Part shown: positions 52,834 to 61,667 of the stretch, piece by piece
How positions within the stretch are numbered: the first letter of the stretch is position 1
How the letters are laid out: every line of letters starts with the position of its first letter
Assembly (NCBI RefSeq): GCF_001682865.1
Contig: NZ_MAQX01000032.1
Coordinates: 552,888 to 616,887 of the forward strand
Length of the DNA stretch: 64,000 bases
Direction of reading: 5' to 3'
From: Bacillus sp. FJAT-26390
Lineage (GTDB): Bacteria; Bacillota; Bacilli; Paenibacillales; Paenibacillaceae
The notes under the pieces: model-generated
Database searches by the model: none
Told to the model about the DNA's origin: nothing
What the model saw: the letters and a program-made list of their open reading frames with translations, nothing else
Translations under genes and position numbers: made by a program

Positions 52834-54060
52834 CTACATCGCATAGGCATCCATCGCAGCTTGCAGCGCTTTGCCCGCTTCCAGCGTGTGACCATGGCGG
52901 AGCAGCACCGCTTCGAGCGCCCCAAGCGTAAGCAGCACGTTCCGCTTGCTGCAGCTATAGCCCATTGTGCCGACGCGCCATATTTTGCCCTTCAGCGGAC
53001 CGAAGGAGCTGGCGATTTCGATGCCATAATGGTCAAGCAGCATCGACCTGACCGATTCCCCGTCTATTCCTGCGGGGATTTCGATGCAGGTAACGACGGT
53101 CATTTTGCAGGACGGGTCCCCGTAAAGCCGCAGCCCCATCGCCTCCAAGCCGGCAATCAGCGCGCCTTCATGCTCGCGGTGCCGGGCGAAGCGCGCTTCG
53201 AGCCCTTCCTCCAACACTAGGCGCAATCCCTCGCGCAGCGCATAAAGCATCGAGGTTGCCTCCGTGTGATGGTTAAGCCGCGCCGGACTCCAGTAGTCCT
53301 GAAGCTGGCTCAAATCCAAATAGTTGCTCTGAATCGGGCGCAGCAGCGGATCATCCTCGCCATCGGCGAGCAGCAGCCCCCTTTCAATTCTTTTGCGGCT
53401 TTGCAGCTTTGCTTCCGCCCGTTTGTTGTAGGTGATAGGCGCCATTCCGGCCGGTACGGATAAGCATTTCTGCGTACCGCCGATAACGGCATCAATAAGC
53501 AGCCGATCCGTCGCCACCTCGATACCGCCGATCGTCGCAACGGCATCCACTACGAATAGCGCATCAGCTTCCCTGCACGCTTGCCCTATTCCTTCGAGCG
53601 ATTGCATTCTCCCTGTCGACGTCTCGCCATGGACAATGGCTACGAGCTTAGGCTGATGCTCCCGAATCGCGCTAACGATTTCCTCCGTGCCGAAGGTATA
53701 GCCCCATTCCTTCTCCAGCGTCACAACCTCAGCGCCGCAGCGCCTTGCAATCTCCGTAAGCAGATGGCCAAATCGCCCATAGATAGGCACAAGCACCTTA
53801 TCTCCCGGCTCAATCAAACCAACGAGCACCGCTTCTATGCCCGACCTTGATGTCCCGTCCACCGGAAACGCCCACTCGTTATCGGTCTTGAACAGCTGCC
53901 GCAGCATCTCCATCGTCTCGTTCATAAGCGCCGTAAATTCGGGATCAAACTGCCCCAGTATCGGAAAGGACATCGCCCGCAGCACCCGCGGGTCAACCTC
54001 AACCGGACCAGGCGTCATAATGGTGCGCGGCGACGGCGATAAATCCCTATAAGCCTTCAT
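52834..54060 (-). CDS. pucG: Ureidoglycine-glyoxylate aminotransferase-like (PucG)
   Basis: A 408-residue class-V PLP aminotransferase. The start RTIMTPGPVEVDPRVLRAM and GQFDPEFTALMNETMEMLRQLF, the FPVDGTSRSGIEAVLVGLIEPGD cofactor region, VDAVATIGGIEVATDR, and the Schiff-base Lys in GTQKCLSVPAGMAPI (about 195) match alanine-glyoxylate aminotransferase/PucG. In Bacillus PucG converts ureidoglycine and glyoxylate to oxalurate and glycine. Its ATG overlaps the allantoate-hydrolase stop as ATGA, which supports the purine-catabolism role over a general alanine-glyoxylate aminotransferase. Confidence 0.9.
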   Translation of the reverse strand: MKAYRDLSPSPRTIMTPGPVEVDPRVLRAMSFPILGQFDPEFTALMNETMEMLRQLFKTDNEWAFPVDGTSRSGIEAVLVGLIEPGDKVLVPIYGRFGHLLTEIARRCGAEVVTLEKEWGYTFGTEEIVSAIREHQPKLVAIVHGETSTGRMQSLEGIGQACREADALFVVDAVATIGGIEVATDRLLIDAVIGGTQKCLSVPAGMAPITYNKRAEAKLQSRKRIERGLLLADGEDDPLLRPIQSNYLDLSQLQDYWSPARLNHHTEATSMLYALREGLRLVLEEGLEARFARHREHEGALIAGLEAMGLRLYGDPSCKMTVVTCIEIPAGIDGESVRSMLLDHYGIEIASSFGPLKGKIWRVGTMGYSCSKRNVLLTLGALEAVLLRHGHTLEAGKALQAAMDAYAM

Positions 54061-55343
54061 AGCTCTTCCCCCTCATAGCCTAATCGGTAAAGCAGCTCCG
54101 TTAATACGAGTACGCCAACCGCAAGATCGCGCGGCTCCGTATACTCCTCGGGCGAATGCGAAATGCCGCGCCTGCTCGGAACGAACAGCATTGCAGTCGG
54201 GCAAATATGCTCAAACATTTGGGCATCATGCCCCGCTCCGCTAACCATTCGTTTCGAGGAAATCGCCATTTTGCCGCATACGTCATCCATATGCGCTTTG
54301 AGCTTGTCATTCATAGGCACCGGCTCTTCCCGAAACCATTCCGTCCCATGAATAGCAAGCCCGCGCTCGTCAGCAAGGGAAGCAAATTCCCGCATTACCC
54401 ACTGGCAAAAGCTGTCCAGCGCCGGCTCATCGGCATGGCGGGCATCAACCGTAAAGATAACCTTGCCCGGCACGACATTCGGCACATTCGGCTGCACCTG
54501 AAGCCTGCCAACGGTCGCTACGAGCGGCTCGCCCAGCCGAATCGCCTCTTGGCGGAGCGTCTGAATCATCATGCTCACACCTTCAAGCGCATCCCTTCGC
54601 ATATGCATCGGCGTCGTTCCCGCATGATTCGATTCGCCGACGACCTCGAATTTCATTCTGCGCTGGCCCGCAATCGTCTCGACCACTCCGATTGCAATGC
54701 CCTCCTTCTCCAGTACCGCGCCCTGCTCAATATGAACTTCAATAAAGGCGCCAATATCGCTGCGGCGGCTATCCCTGCCCATTCCCTCGCCAAAGCCGCA
54801 TCGCAGCATCGCATCCGCAAAAAACACCTCTTGCGTATCCTGCAAATGTACGATTTGCTCAAAATTCCGTTTCCCCACGATGCTGCCCGAGCCCCAGTAA
54901 GCCATCGGAAACCGACTGCCTTCCTCCTCGCAGAGGGACACGATCTCAAGCGTACGCTTCGGCTTGCCGAACTGCCGCTGCAAATAATCCAGCGCCAGCA
55001 GCCCTGCCGCAATGCCATAGGCTCCGTCATACATACCGCCTTGAACTACCGTATCAATATGGGAGCCCGTTATAATCGAAGGCGCATCCAAATCCTCGCC
55101 TAGTAATTTTCCAAATAAGTTGCCTACACTATCATATTCCGTCTTAAGTCCGTATCCTGCCATTTTCTCCGCTAGCGCCTGCTGTGTTTCTAGCCAGCCG
55201 TCGGTGTAAAGCAGCCGCGTAATGCCGCCTTCTTCATCCGGGCTGAATGCGGCCAGCCAGTTCAATATCTGCATAACCTGCGTCTCGAAATACGATAATA
55301 GCCGGTCCTTCTCCTGCGGGGAGACACGTGCACTTCGCTCCAT
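54057..55343 (-). CDS. pucF: Allantoate amidohydrolase (M20-family, PucF/AllC type)
   Basis: About 428 residues, a two-metal M20 amidohydrolase. Metal motifs: GSHIDTVVQGGMYDGAYGIAAG (about 85-105), SLCEEEGSRFPMAYWGSGSI (about 125-145), AFIEVHIEQGAVLE (about 195) and GAGHDAQMFEHICPTAMLFVPS near the C-terminus. The dimerisation domain contains ESNHAGTTPMHMRRDAL. The family also contains N-carbamoyl amino acid hydrolases, but position between allantoinase and PucG favours allantoate. AGGAGGAGC precedes the ATG at 55343; the frame to 55370 is not needed. Confidence 0.9.
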   Translation of the reverse strand: MERSARVSPQEKDRLLSYFETQVMQILNWLAAFSPDEEGGITRLLYTDGWLETQQALAEKMAGYGLKTEYDSVGNLFGKLLGEDLDAPSIITGSHIDTVVQGGMYDGAYGIAAGLLALDYLQRQFGKPKRTLEIVSLCEEEGSRFPMAYWGSGSIVGKRNFEQIVHLQDTQEVFFADAMLRCGFGEGMGRDSRRSDIGAFIEVHIEQGAVLEKEGIAIGVVETIAGQRRMKFEVVGESNHAGTTPMHMRRDALEGVSMMIQTLRQEAIRLGEPLVATVGRLQVQPNVPNVVPGKVIFTVDARHADEPALDSFCQWVMREFASLADERGLAIHGTEWFREEPVPMNDKLKAHMDDVCGKMAISSKRMVSGAGHDAQMFEHICPTAMLFVPSRRGISHSPEEYTEPRDLAVGVLVLTELLYRLGYEGEEL

Positions 55344-55372
55344 AACTGCTCCTCCTATCCCGTTAGCCAAAT

Positions 55373-56743
55373 CTATTTAACCCACTTGCCATGCTTACTC
55401 TCGCTAAGTCCCGCAGCTTCCTCATATACTAAGCGTCCCCGTAAATAGGTGGACTTTATTTGGCAATGAAGCTGTCTGCCGATATACGGGCTGTGCTTAT
55501 GCTTTTGATACAAATGCTCCTCTTTCAATTGGTAGGATTTGTTCAAGTCAAGCAGAACCAGATCGGCGTCCGCGCCGATTCGTATTTCGCCCTTGGCAGC
55601 CTGCAAGCCAAAGCGCCGAGCCGGGCCGCCTGCAAGCAAATCGCTGAGCAGCGTGAGCGGCAAGCCCCGCTTGATATGACCCTCCCCGACTATAAGCTCC
55701 ACCGAGCTTTGCGCGCCTGCAATGCCGCCCCATGCATCAAAGAAGTTATCCGCCTCCTTCATAGAGGCCGGACAAGGCGAGTGGTCCGATGAGATCATAT
55801 CGACACGCCCATCGGCAATGGCGCTCCACAGCTTTTCTTGTTCTTCTGCATCTCTCAGCGGCGGCGAGCATTTGGCAACCGCGCCGCTCACATTTAGATC
55901 CGCTGCCGTTAAAGCCAAATAGTGCGGACAGGTTTCCACCGTCACATTCATCCCGCGCTCGCGCGCCGCCGTAATCGATTGAACGCCTGCCTCGCTGCTA
56001 ATATGGACAAAATGAAGCGCACAGCCCGTCTGCTCCGCATAAAAGAGCGCCCGGTTAATCGCCTCAAGCTCCGCGATGATAGGCCGCGAGGCAACATAAT
56101 CAGCTGGCGTTAACCGCCCTTCCGCCCGCATAGCTTGGCCGAGCTTAGCGACAATCGGCTCACTCTCGGCATGCAGCGCAAGCACCTTATTCACGCTCGC
56201 AATGATTTTCATTCCTTCAAGCAGCGTATAATCGTCCACCTCGCGGAACGCATCCTCGCTCGGATCGCCCGGCGAGGACATAAACGCCTTAAAGCCCACC
56301 ACGCCTGCCTCGTGCAGCGGAATCAGCTCATGCAGCTTGCCCGGCACTAATCCGCCCCATAAGGCATAATCCACATAGGACCGATCGTTTGCGGCAGCCA
56401 GCTTCTGCTGCATCGCGCTCACGGTAACGGTAGGCGGAATCCCGTTCAGTGGCATATCGACATAAGTCGTGCAGCCGCCAGCTGCAAGTGCTGCCGACCC
56501 CGTCTCAAAGCCCTCCCAGTCGCCAAGGCCAGGCTCGTTCAAATGCACGTGTACATCAATCATGCCGGGCATGACCGTCAGTCCGGACGCATCCACAATC
56601 TCGGCCGCTTGCTCTTCGCCCAATCCCTCGCCAAGCTGAACGATTTTCCCCGCTTTAATGCCTATATCAAGCACACGAACCTCATTTTTTAATACGACGG
56701 TACCATTTTTTATAATGACATCCAGCTTATCTCGTCCGACCAT
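55373..56743 (-). CDS. pucH: Allantoinase
   Basis: A 456-residue amidohydrolase opening the ring of allantoin to allantoate. VMPGMIDVHVHLNEPGLGDWEGFETG (about 55-80) supplies the first metal His pair; VVGFKAFMSSPGD (about 147) carries the carboxylated Lys; LHAESEPI, LHFVHISSEAGV and MISSDHSPCPASMKEADNFFDAWGGIAG give the remaining ligands. Length and motifs fit PucH/AllB better than hydantoinase or dihydroorotase. First gene of the pucH-pucF-pucG operon, 193 bases from the end of the transporter operon. Confidence 0.92.
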   Translation of the reverse strand: MVGRDKLDVIIKNGTVVLKNEVRVLDIGIKAGKIVQLGEGLGEEQAAEIVDASGLTVMPGMIDVHVHLNEPGLGDWEGFETGSAALAAGGCTTYVDMPLNGIPPTVTVSAMQQKLAAANDRSYVDYALWGGLVPGKLHELIPLHEAGVVGFKAFMSSPGDPSEDAFREVDDYTLLEGMKIIASVNKVLALHAESEPIVAKLGQAMRAEGRLTPADYVASRPIIAELEAINRALFYAEQTGCALHFVHISSEAGVQSITAARERGMNVTVETCPHYLALTAADLNVSGAVAKCSPPLRDAEEQEKLWSAIADGRVDMISSDHSPCPASMKEADNFFDAWGGIAGAQSSVELIVGEGHIKRGLPLTLLSDLLAGGPARRFGLQAAKGEIRIGADADLVLLDLNKSYQLKEEHLYQKHKHSPYIGRQLHCQIKSTYLRGRLVYEEAAGLSESKHGKWVK

Positions 56744-56852
56744 CTAATTCCCCGCCTTTCTCGGCTTAAACGCTCTGCTTGCAGTTTATGAGGCCATACA
56801 GCCAAATAGTTAAGCTTCATTTATGAAATTTTTGTCCTTTGCAGCAGCTTTG

Positions 56853-56900
56853 TAAAAAAATCAGGCCGCGGACTATGAGGTCAGCGGCCCAATTTTTTTT
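56853..56900 (-). terminator. Terminator after the ureide-cluster ABC transporter operon
   Basis: GGCCGC (56864-56869) pairs with GCGGCC (56884-56889), extended by GAC/GTC across one mismatch; A- and T-runs flank it. It lies 36 bases past the binding-protein stop. Confidence 0.85.
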
Positions 56901-56935
56901 CTTAATTGGCGTGTAGCGCCATGCTCTTCCGTTTG

Positions 56936-58033
56936 CTATTTCAGCTCGGTTACGATCAAGCTTGCATCTACTTCTTTCAACAGGCTTAGGTCATGGTAGG
57001 AAGCTGCCGCCGGAATCGACTTGATGTTGCCAACCGACTTCAGGTATTCGCCAACAGCGGGGCCGTTGCTTCCGTTCACGTAGGTGTCGCCAACCTCCAT
57101 CGCGTACACGTTGCGGCTCATAATTTGCGTAAGCTCTTCTACGCTTAAGTGCAGCTCAGGAGCCAGCGTCTTGATCGCTTCCTCACGGTTGTCGTTGATG
57201 TAGTCTGTCGCTTTCTTCAAAGCGCGCAGCACTGCTTTCAGCGTGTTCGGGTTCTTCGCAAGGAAATCATCCGTTACTTGAATCGTCGTATGCACGCTCA
57301 TCCAGTTCACGTCTCCTTGCTTGTCAGGCAGCTCGCTCTTCGTTCCGCTGAACAGGAATTTGCCGCCGCCTTGAATCGCCTTCGTAATGAACGGCTCCCA
57401 TGCAGCCAGCGCATCGATATCGCCCTTCTCGAGTGCGACAACCGCATCGCTTGGCGCAAGGTTTACGTATTTGATTTTGCTGGCGTCTACGCCAAGCTCT
57501 TTGGCCATGTTGTTAATCGCGATCGTAACGTCGGCGCCGCTCGGGATACCGATCGTTTTGCCTTCCAGATCCTTCGCGCTCTTCAGCTCAAGCTTGCTTG
57601 AACCAACTACCGCTTGCGTGCCGGCGATTTGAGCGAGCGGCGCAATGATTTTGACCGGAATATCCGTTGATTTCAAAATAATATCCATAAAGTTCGTTTG
57701 AATGCTCACCGGTGCGCTTCCTCCGGCAACCATCGGACCGATATCCGGGCCGCTCTCAATCAGTTGGCTAGTTACGTTAAGCCCTTCTTCCTTGAAATAA
57801 CCAAGCTTGTCGGCAATAATTTGCTGCGAGGAGATTTGAGCGTCACGAACGCCAACGAGCGTTAGATCCACTGTCTCAAGCGCCGTGGAAGCCTCCGTAG
57901 AAGCTGGCGTATTCGATGCTGCTCCTCCATTCGTTGCCGCTGGCGCATTATTGTTGCCGCCGCAGGCAGCAAGCACAAATGTTAACGACGTAAGTACAAT
58001 TGCAGATTTGAACCAATTTCCCGATTTCTTCAT
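56936..58033 (-). CDS. ABC transporter substrate-binding lipoprotein, SsuA/TauA/NMT1-like
   Basis: About 365 residues. A lipobox VLAACGG (Cys about 25) is followed by an Asn/Ala/Thr-rich linker. Core segments: VDLTLVGVRDAQISSQQIIADKLGYFKEEGLNV, ESGPDIGPMVAGGSAPVSIQ, LEGKTIGIPSGADVTIAINNMAKELG and VVALEKGDIDALAAWEPFI, the pattern of sulfonate/taurine/pyrimidine-precursor (NMT1) binding proteins. Sitting between PucR and the allantoin genes, it probably binds allantoin or another ureide or purine, not a sulfonate (inference). ATG at 58033 has GGAGGGA 8 bases upstream. Confidence 0.9.
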   Translation of the reverse strand: MKKSGNWFKSAIVLTSLTFVLAACGGNNNAPAATNGGAASNTPASTEASTALETVDLTLVGVRDAQISSQQIIADKLGYFKEEGLNVTSQLIESGPDIGPMVAGGSAPVSIQTNFMDIILKSTDIPVKIIAPLAQIAGTQAVVGSSKLELKSAKDLEGKTIGIPSGADVTIAINNMAKELGVDASKIKYVNLAPSDAVVALEKGDIDALAAWEPFITKAIQGGGKFLFSGTKSELPDKQGDVNWMSVHTTIQVTDDFLAKNPNTLKAVLRALKKATDYINDNREEAIKTLAPELHLSVEELTQIMSRNVYAMEVGDTYVNGSNGPAVGEYLKSVGNIKSIPAAASYHDLSLLKEVDASLIVTELK

Positions 58034-58120
58034 AGGTAATCCCTCCACTTTTCTCTTTGTAGTTACTTGGTTTTGCGCCTTGCGGGTTTCGCTTGTTACT
58101 CCAAGGCTTGATAGGCGGCT

Positions 58121-59017
58121 CTACTTCTCGATGGCATCTCGAAGCCCGCCTTTACGCCAAACCATGACCCTCTTCTCAACCAGCTTCAGCAGATAAGAGA
58201 ACAAGCTATATTCCAAGCCAATCAAAATGATGGCAATGAACATATTAGAGATTTTGAAATAATTTCTTGCGTCAACGATGATGTAGCCGAGCCCCGATTT
58301 TGCGCCCATCATCTCAGAGACAATGAGAGCGGAGAAGGAGAGTCCGAGACTTACCTGCGCGCCAACGAGGAAATTCGGTATAGCCGAAGGCAGCATCACT
58401 CTTGTGAAAATTTGCCGCTCCGACGCCCCCAGGCTGAGCGCCGAACGAATCAGCGTCGAAGGAACGGATTTGAAGCCGTCAAGCGTATACACCAGCACCG
58501 GAATAAAGGTAGTCCACGCAATCAGCAGCACCTTCGGAAACTCGCCGATTCCGAACCAGATAATGAACAAGGGCAGAAGCGCCAGCGTCGGAATCGGCCC
58601 GACTAGATTTAGAATCGGCGAGAACCAGCGCTCCACCGTTTTGAACTTGCTCATAATGACGCCGAGCCCCACGGCTGCCGCGCTGCCGATGACAAACCCG
58701 AGTGCGATGCGGATCGTGCTGGAGATCAGACTGTCCGTAATAATGCCGGTCTTGGCAAGATCCCAGCCTTCCGACAGCAGCACCGTCGGCGCCGGAAGGA
58801 AGTTTGGATTAAAGAACTTGGCGGTTTCATTCACTCTAGAGAACAGCTCCCAGAACACAAAGAACAAGATCGAAGGGAGAATGTTATATTTTTGAAAAAA
58901 CGTATTGATTGCGGACGGGTGTTTGCTGCGGGCTTGCTTCTTAATGGACGTCGCTCCGCCCAGTGCGGTCGAACCCGCTCCCGCTTCCTTCATCGCAGAT
59001 AATTTGGCTCCATTCAT
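58121..59017 (-). CDS. ABC transporter permease, SsuC/TauC-like
   Basis: A 298-residue permease with about six helices and the EAA loop IRSALSLGASERQIFTRVMLPSAIPNF (about 195-220). FWELFSRVNETAKFFNPNFLPAPTVLLSEGWDL near the N-terminus is typical of the nitrate/sulfonate/taurine class. A long polar N-terminal segment (about 40 residues) precedes helix 1. Its ATG overlaps the ATPase stop by one base (TAATG). Confidence 0.93.
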   Translation of the reverse strand: MNGAKLSAMKEAGAGSTALGGATSIKKQARSKHPSAINTFFQKYNILPSILFFVFWELFSRVNETAKFFNPNFLPAPTVLLSEGWDLAKTGIITDSLISSTIRIALGFVIGSAAAVGLGVIMSKFKTVERWFSPILNLVGPIPTLALLPLFIIWFGIGEFPKVLLIAWTTFIPVLVYTLDGFKSVPSTLIRSALSLGASERQIFTRVMLPSAIPNFLVGAQVSLGLSFSALIVSEMMGAKSGLGYIIVDARNYFKISNMFIAIILIGLEYSLFSYLLKLVEKRVMVWRKGGLRDAIEK

Positions 59018-59778
59018 TACGACCCCACCTTTGCAGGAGCAAGCTCCAAATGCTCCTCATCCATTAGGACCCGTTCAATCCGGCTCATCATCTCCCCAAA
59101 GCCTGCGGAATGCGACGAACGCGGATGCTTGATGCCTACCTCGAAAATTTCCGCAATCTCGCCATGCTTCATGACGACCACGCGATCCGCCAAGTACACC
59201 GCTTCACTGATGCTGTGCGTTACGAATAGGATCGTTGGCTTCAATTGGCTGCATATCTTTTGCAGCTCGACGCGCATCGTCTCCCTCGTCAATACGTCCA
59301 GTGCGCCAAAGGGCTCATCCATGAGCAAAATATCCGGCTTGCTCGCAAGCGCCCTCGCTATGCCAACGCGCTGCTTCATGCCGCCAGAGAGCTCGCCAGG
59401 ATAGTGCGAAGCGTATTGCTCCAGTCCCACCAGCTTCAGAAACTCCATCGCCGTTTCCTTCGCTTGCGCTTTCGGCATCCTCTGTACCTCCGGGCCAAAA
59501 GCGATGTTGTCCCTGATCGTCATCCACGGAAAAAGCGCATGGTCTTGAAACACCATTCCCCTTGATTTCGAGGGTCCCTTAATTTCTTCTCCGTCTACCG
59601 TTATGGCGCCGTCGTCAGGCAGTAGATAACCTGCAATCATATTTAAGAGCGTCGATTTGCCGCATCCGCTATGGCCAAGTATGCATATAAACTCGTGTGA
59701 GTTAACTGTGAGATCTACATTTTTCAAAATCGTCCTGCTTCCGAAGCTCTTCCCAACTTGGCTGACTACTAATTTCAT
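59017..59778 (-). CDS. ABC transporter ATPase, SsuB/TauB-like
   Basis: A 253-residue ATPase: Walker A LGHSGCGKSTLLN (about 34-46), Q-loop VFQDHALFPWM, signature LSGGMKQRVGIARAL (about 135), Walker B ILLMDEPFGALD, switch His in FVTHSISEAVYLADR. First gene of the transporter operon, divergent from pucR. Start ATG at 59778. Confidence 0.94.
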   Translation of the reverse strand: MKLVVSQVGKSFGSRTILKNVDLTVNSHEFICILGHSGCGKSTLLNMIAGYLLPDDGAITVDGEEIKGPSKSRGMVFQDHALFPWMTIRDNIAFGPEVQRMPKAQAKETAMEFLKLVGLEQYASHYPGELSGGMKQRVGIARALASKPDILLMDEPFGALDVLTRETMRVELQKICSQLKPTILFVTHSISEAVYLADRVVVMKHGEIAEIFEVGIKHPRSSHSAGFGEMMSRIERVLMDEEHLELAPAKVGS

Positions 59779-59827
59779 TTCTCCAACCCCAATCCATTTT
59801 GTTGTCAGTTTACATTACATGTATCGG

Positions 59828-59845
59828 TGATGTATAGCTACATCA
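59828..59845. promoter_or_regulatory. Palindromic operator candidate in the pucR/transporter divergent region
   Basis: TGATGTA-TAGC-TACATCA, perfect 7-base arms, overlapping the -10 element of the transporter promoter. It does not resemble the Bacillus PucR box, so the binding protein is open. Confidence 0.5.
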
Positions 59846-59870
59846 TAATCGGAATCGAGTGCATTGTCAT
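59842..59870 (-). promoter_or_regulatory. Promoter of the ureide-cluster ABC transporter operon
   Basis: Minus strand: ATGACA (59865-59870), 17-base spacer, TATGAT (59842-59847); each hexamer matches the sigma-A consensus at five of six positions. The palindrome at 59828-59845 overlaps the -10 element. Confidence 0.6.
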
Positions 59871-59926
59871 TGTGCACATTAGCTAAAAATAACCGTAATC
59901 CATTGAATATCTTATACAAACATACA

Positions 59927-59955
59927 TTTACACCCACAAGCATAAGTGATATATT
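59927..59955 (+). promoter_or_regulatory. Promoter of pucR
   Basis: TTTACA (59927-59932), 17-base spacer, TATATT (59950-59955), each five of six consensus positions, ending 41 bases before the pucR start. Confidence 0.6.
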
Positions 59956-59996
59956 TATGTCATAAAATATAACATTAACTCACTGGTGGTGCTGTC

Positions 59997-61667
59997 ATGC
60001 TGCTCAAAGAGCTCATATCTCTCCCTATTTACGCGAACGCAAAAGTGGTTGCCGGACACGACGGCATGACAAATAGCGTCCAATCGGTCAACATCATGGA
60101 CGCACCGGATATAATTCATTATTTAAAGCCGCAGGAGCTGCTCCTGACGACCGGATATGCGATGAAGGATAACCCGGAGGCGCTGCTTTCACTGGTAACT
60201 AACATGGCTAAGGTCGGATGCGCGGGTCTAGCGATTAAGACAAAACGTTTTCTGCTCGAGGTGCCTAAGGATGTTATCGAGCGTGCAGAACAGCTGCAAT
60301 TCCCGATTATCGAGCTTTCCCTAGAGCAATCGCTTGGCGACATTTCCAACTACTCGCTTAGCCACATTTTGGAGAAGCGGACGGATGAGCTGCATTATGC
60401 GTTAACGACGCACAAACAATTTTCTCAAATGATCATGCAGGGCAAAAGCACGGAGGATGTCATCGAAGCGCTGGCGATTCTGATTGATTCGCCGGTCATG
60501 CTCATGAACCAGCAAGCCGATCTGCTCTTTCGATCCAGCTCTATGACTGAGGAGCTGTATCAGAAGCTGATGAATGAGCTTCATGCAGAGCTTGTCACGC
60601 CTACGCTGCAAAGCTCCATGACGATCCCTCTTCCCTCGCAACCGTTCGCTGGCACGCCATATTCGGCAGCCGAGCTGCATCCTATCGTAACCTTTCAGCT
60701 GGAAGGCTGCTTAATCGCTTTAACGAGTGATATAAGCAAGCAGTACGGCAACCTCACGAAACATGCGATGGAGCAAGCCGCCAACGTAATCGGGCTGGAG
60801 CTGATGAAGAAGCAGGCCGTCAAGGAACGGTCGCGGCGATACAAAAACGAGTTTTTTTCCGACTTTGTCGACGGCTTGATTACCTCCGAGCAAGAGCTTC
60901 TGCACCGCAGCAAAAACTATGATCTGCTCAACCATCCCGTCTATATCAGCGTTGTTGCCAAGCGGGATACTTCCTTTGACTTGCTTCGCCCGTCCAGCGC
61001 GCTGGAGTCGGATGGCCGGTTCATATCCGAGCGCGACCGCCATTATAATTTGCTGAAGAGCGAGTTCTCGAAGCTGGATCTTCGTTTTGTCTTATTTACG
61101 AAGAACGAATATTTCTGCTTTCTCATCGCCATGCAAACAAGCCAAGACTTGACGGAAGGCAAAGGGAGCAGGTTTCTTGAGCAGCTGAAGCAGATGGTCA
61201 GCGGCTTAAGCGAGGCTCACGGCATTCCTATCTCCGTCGGTATCGGCAATCCGGTATCCAAGCTGCCCGATATCCCCTTGTCCTACAAGGAAGCGGTCGA
61301 AGCGCTGCAAACCGGCTATGATGCGCGCAAGAAGCAGTTCGTTCAGCCATACCGCGCCAAAAACTTCAACAATCTGCTGCGGATGATTCCGAAGGAGGAG
61401 CTGCGGGAGTATTACGAGGAAACGTTCAAGGATATGCTCAGCATTGAAGGGAAAGAGCGAAGCGACCTGCTCAAGACGCTCAGCACCTTCTATGAGACAC
61501 ATTGCCAGCTGGCGGAGACTGCCAAGCAGCTGTTTGTCCACCGCAACACCGTCACCTATCGCCTTGAAAAATGCGAGCGGCTCACCGGCCGCGATCTCCG
61601 TGATCCCGTCGAAAGCCTTCGCTTCCGCACCGCATTTTCTATGGAATCGCTGTTTCTGGCCGATTAA
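59997..61667 (+). CDS. pucR: PucR-family transcriptional regulator
   Basis: A 556-residue regulator of purine catabolism. The N-terminal PucR domain (about 1-125) begins LLKELISLPIYANAKVVAGHDGMTNSVQSVNIMDAPDI; a middle region (about 290-430) contains a GGDEF-like CdaR fold; the C-terminal HTH reads LAETAKQLFVHRNTVTYRLEKCERLTGRDLRDP (about 510-545). In Bacillus PucR activates the puc genes in response to ureides. Divergent position to the transporter and nearness to pucHFG support the same role here. TGGTGG precedes the ATG. Confidence 0.93.
   Translation: MLLKELISLPIYANAKVVAGHDGMTNSVQSVNIMDAPDIIHYLKPQELLLTTGYAMKDNPEALLSLVTNMAKVGCAGLAIKTKRFLLEVPKDVIERAEQLQFPIIELSLEQSLGDISNYSLSHILEKRTDELHYALTTHKQFSQMIMQGKSTEDVIEALAILIDSPVMLMNQQADLLFRSSSMTEELYQKLMNELHAELVTPTLQSSMTIPLPSQPFAGTPYSAAELHPIVTFQLEGCLIALTSDISKQYGNLTKHAMEQAANVIGLELMKKQAVKERSRRYKNEFFSDFVDGLITSEQELLHRSKNYDLLNHPVYISVVAKRDTSFDLLRPSSALESDGRFISERDRHYNLLKSEFSKLDLRFVLFTKNEYFCFLIAMQTSQDLTEGKGSRFLEQLKQMVSGLSEAHGIPISVGIGNPVSKLPDIPLSYKEAVEALQTGYDARKKQFVQPYRAKNFNNLLRMIPKEELREYYEETFKDMLSIEGKERSDLLKTLSTFYETHCQLAETAKQLFVHRNTVTYRLEKCERLTGRDLRDPVESLRFRTAFSMESLFLAD

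Noticed and set aside
54156..55103. Long plus-strand open frame of 315 codons
   Set aside because: Entirely antisense to the allantoate amidohydrolase gene with all metal motifs intact; composition rich in Arg/His/Asn without domains.
56936..59778. Aliphatic sulfonate transporter SsuABC
   Set aside because: Family similarity is real, but no sulfonate monooxygenase is nearby and the genes sit between pucR and allantoinase, so a ureide substrate is the better reading.
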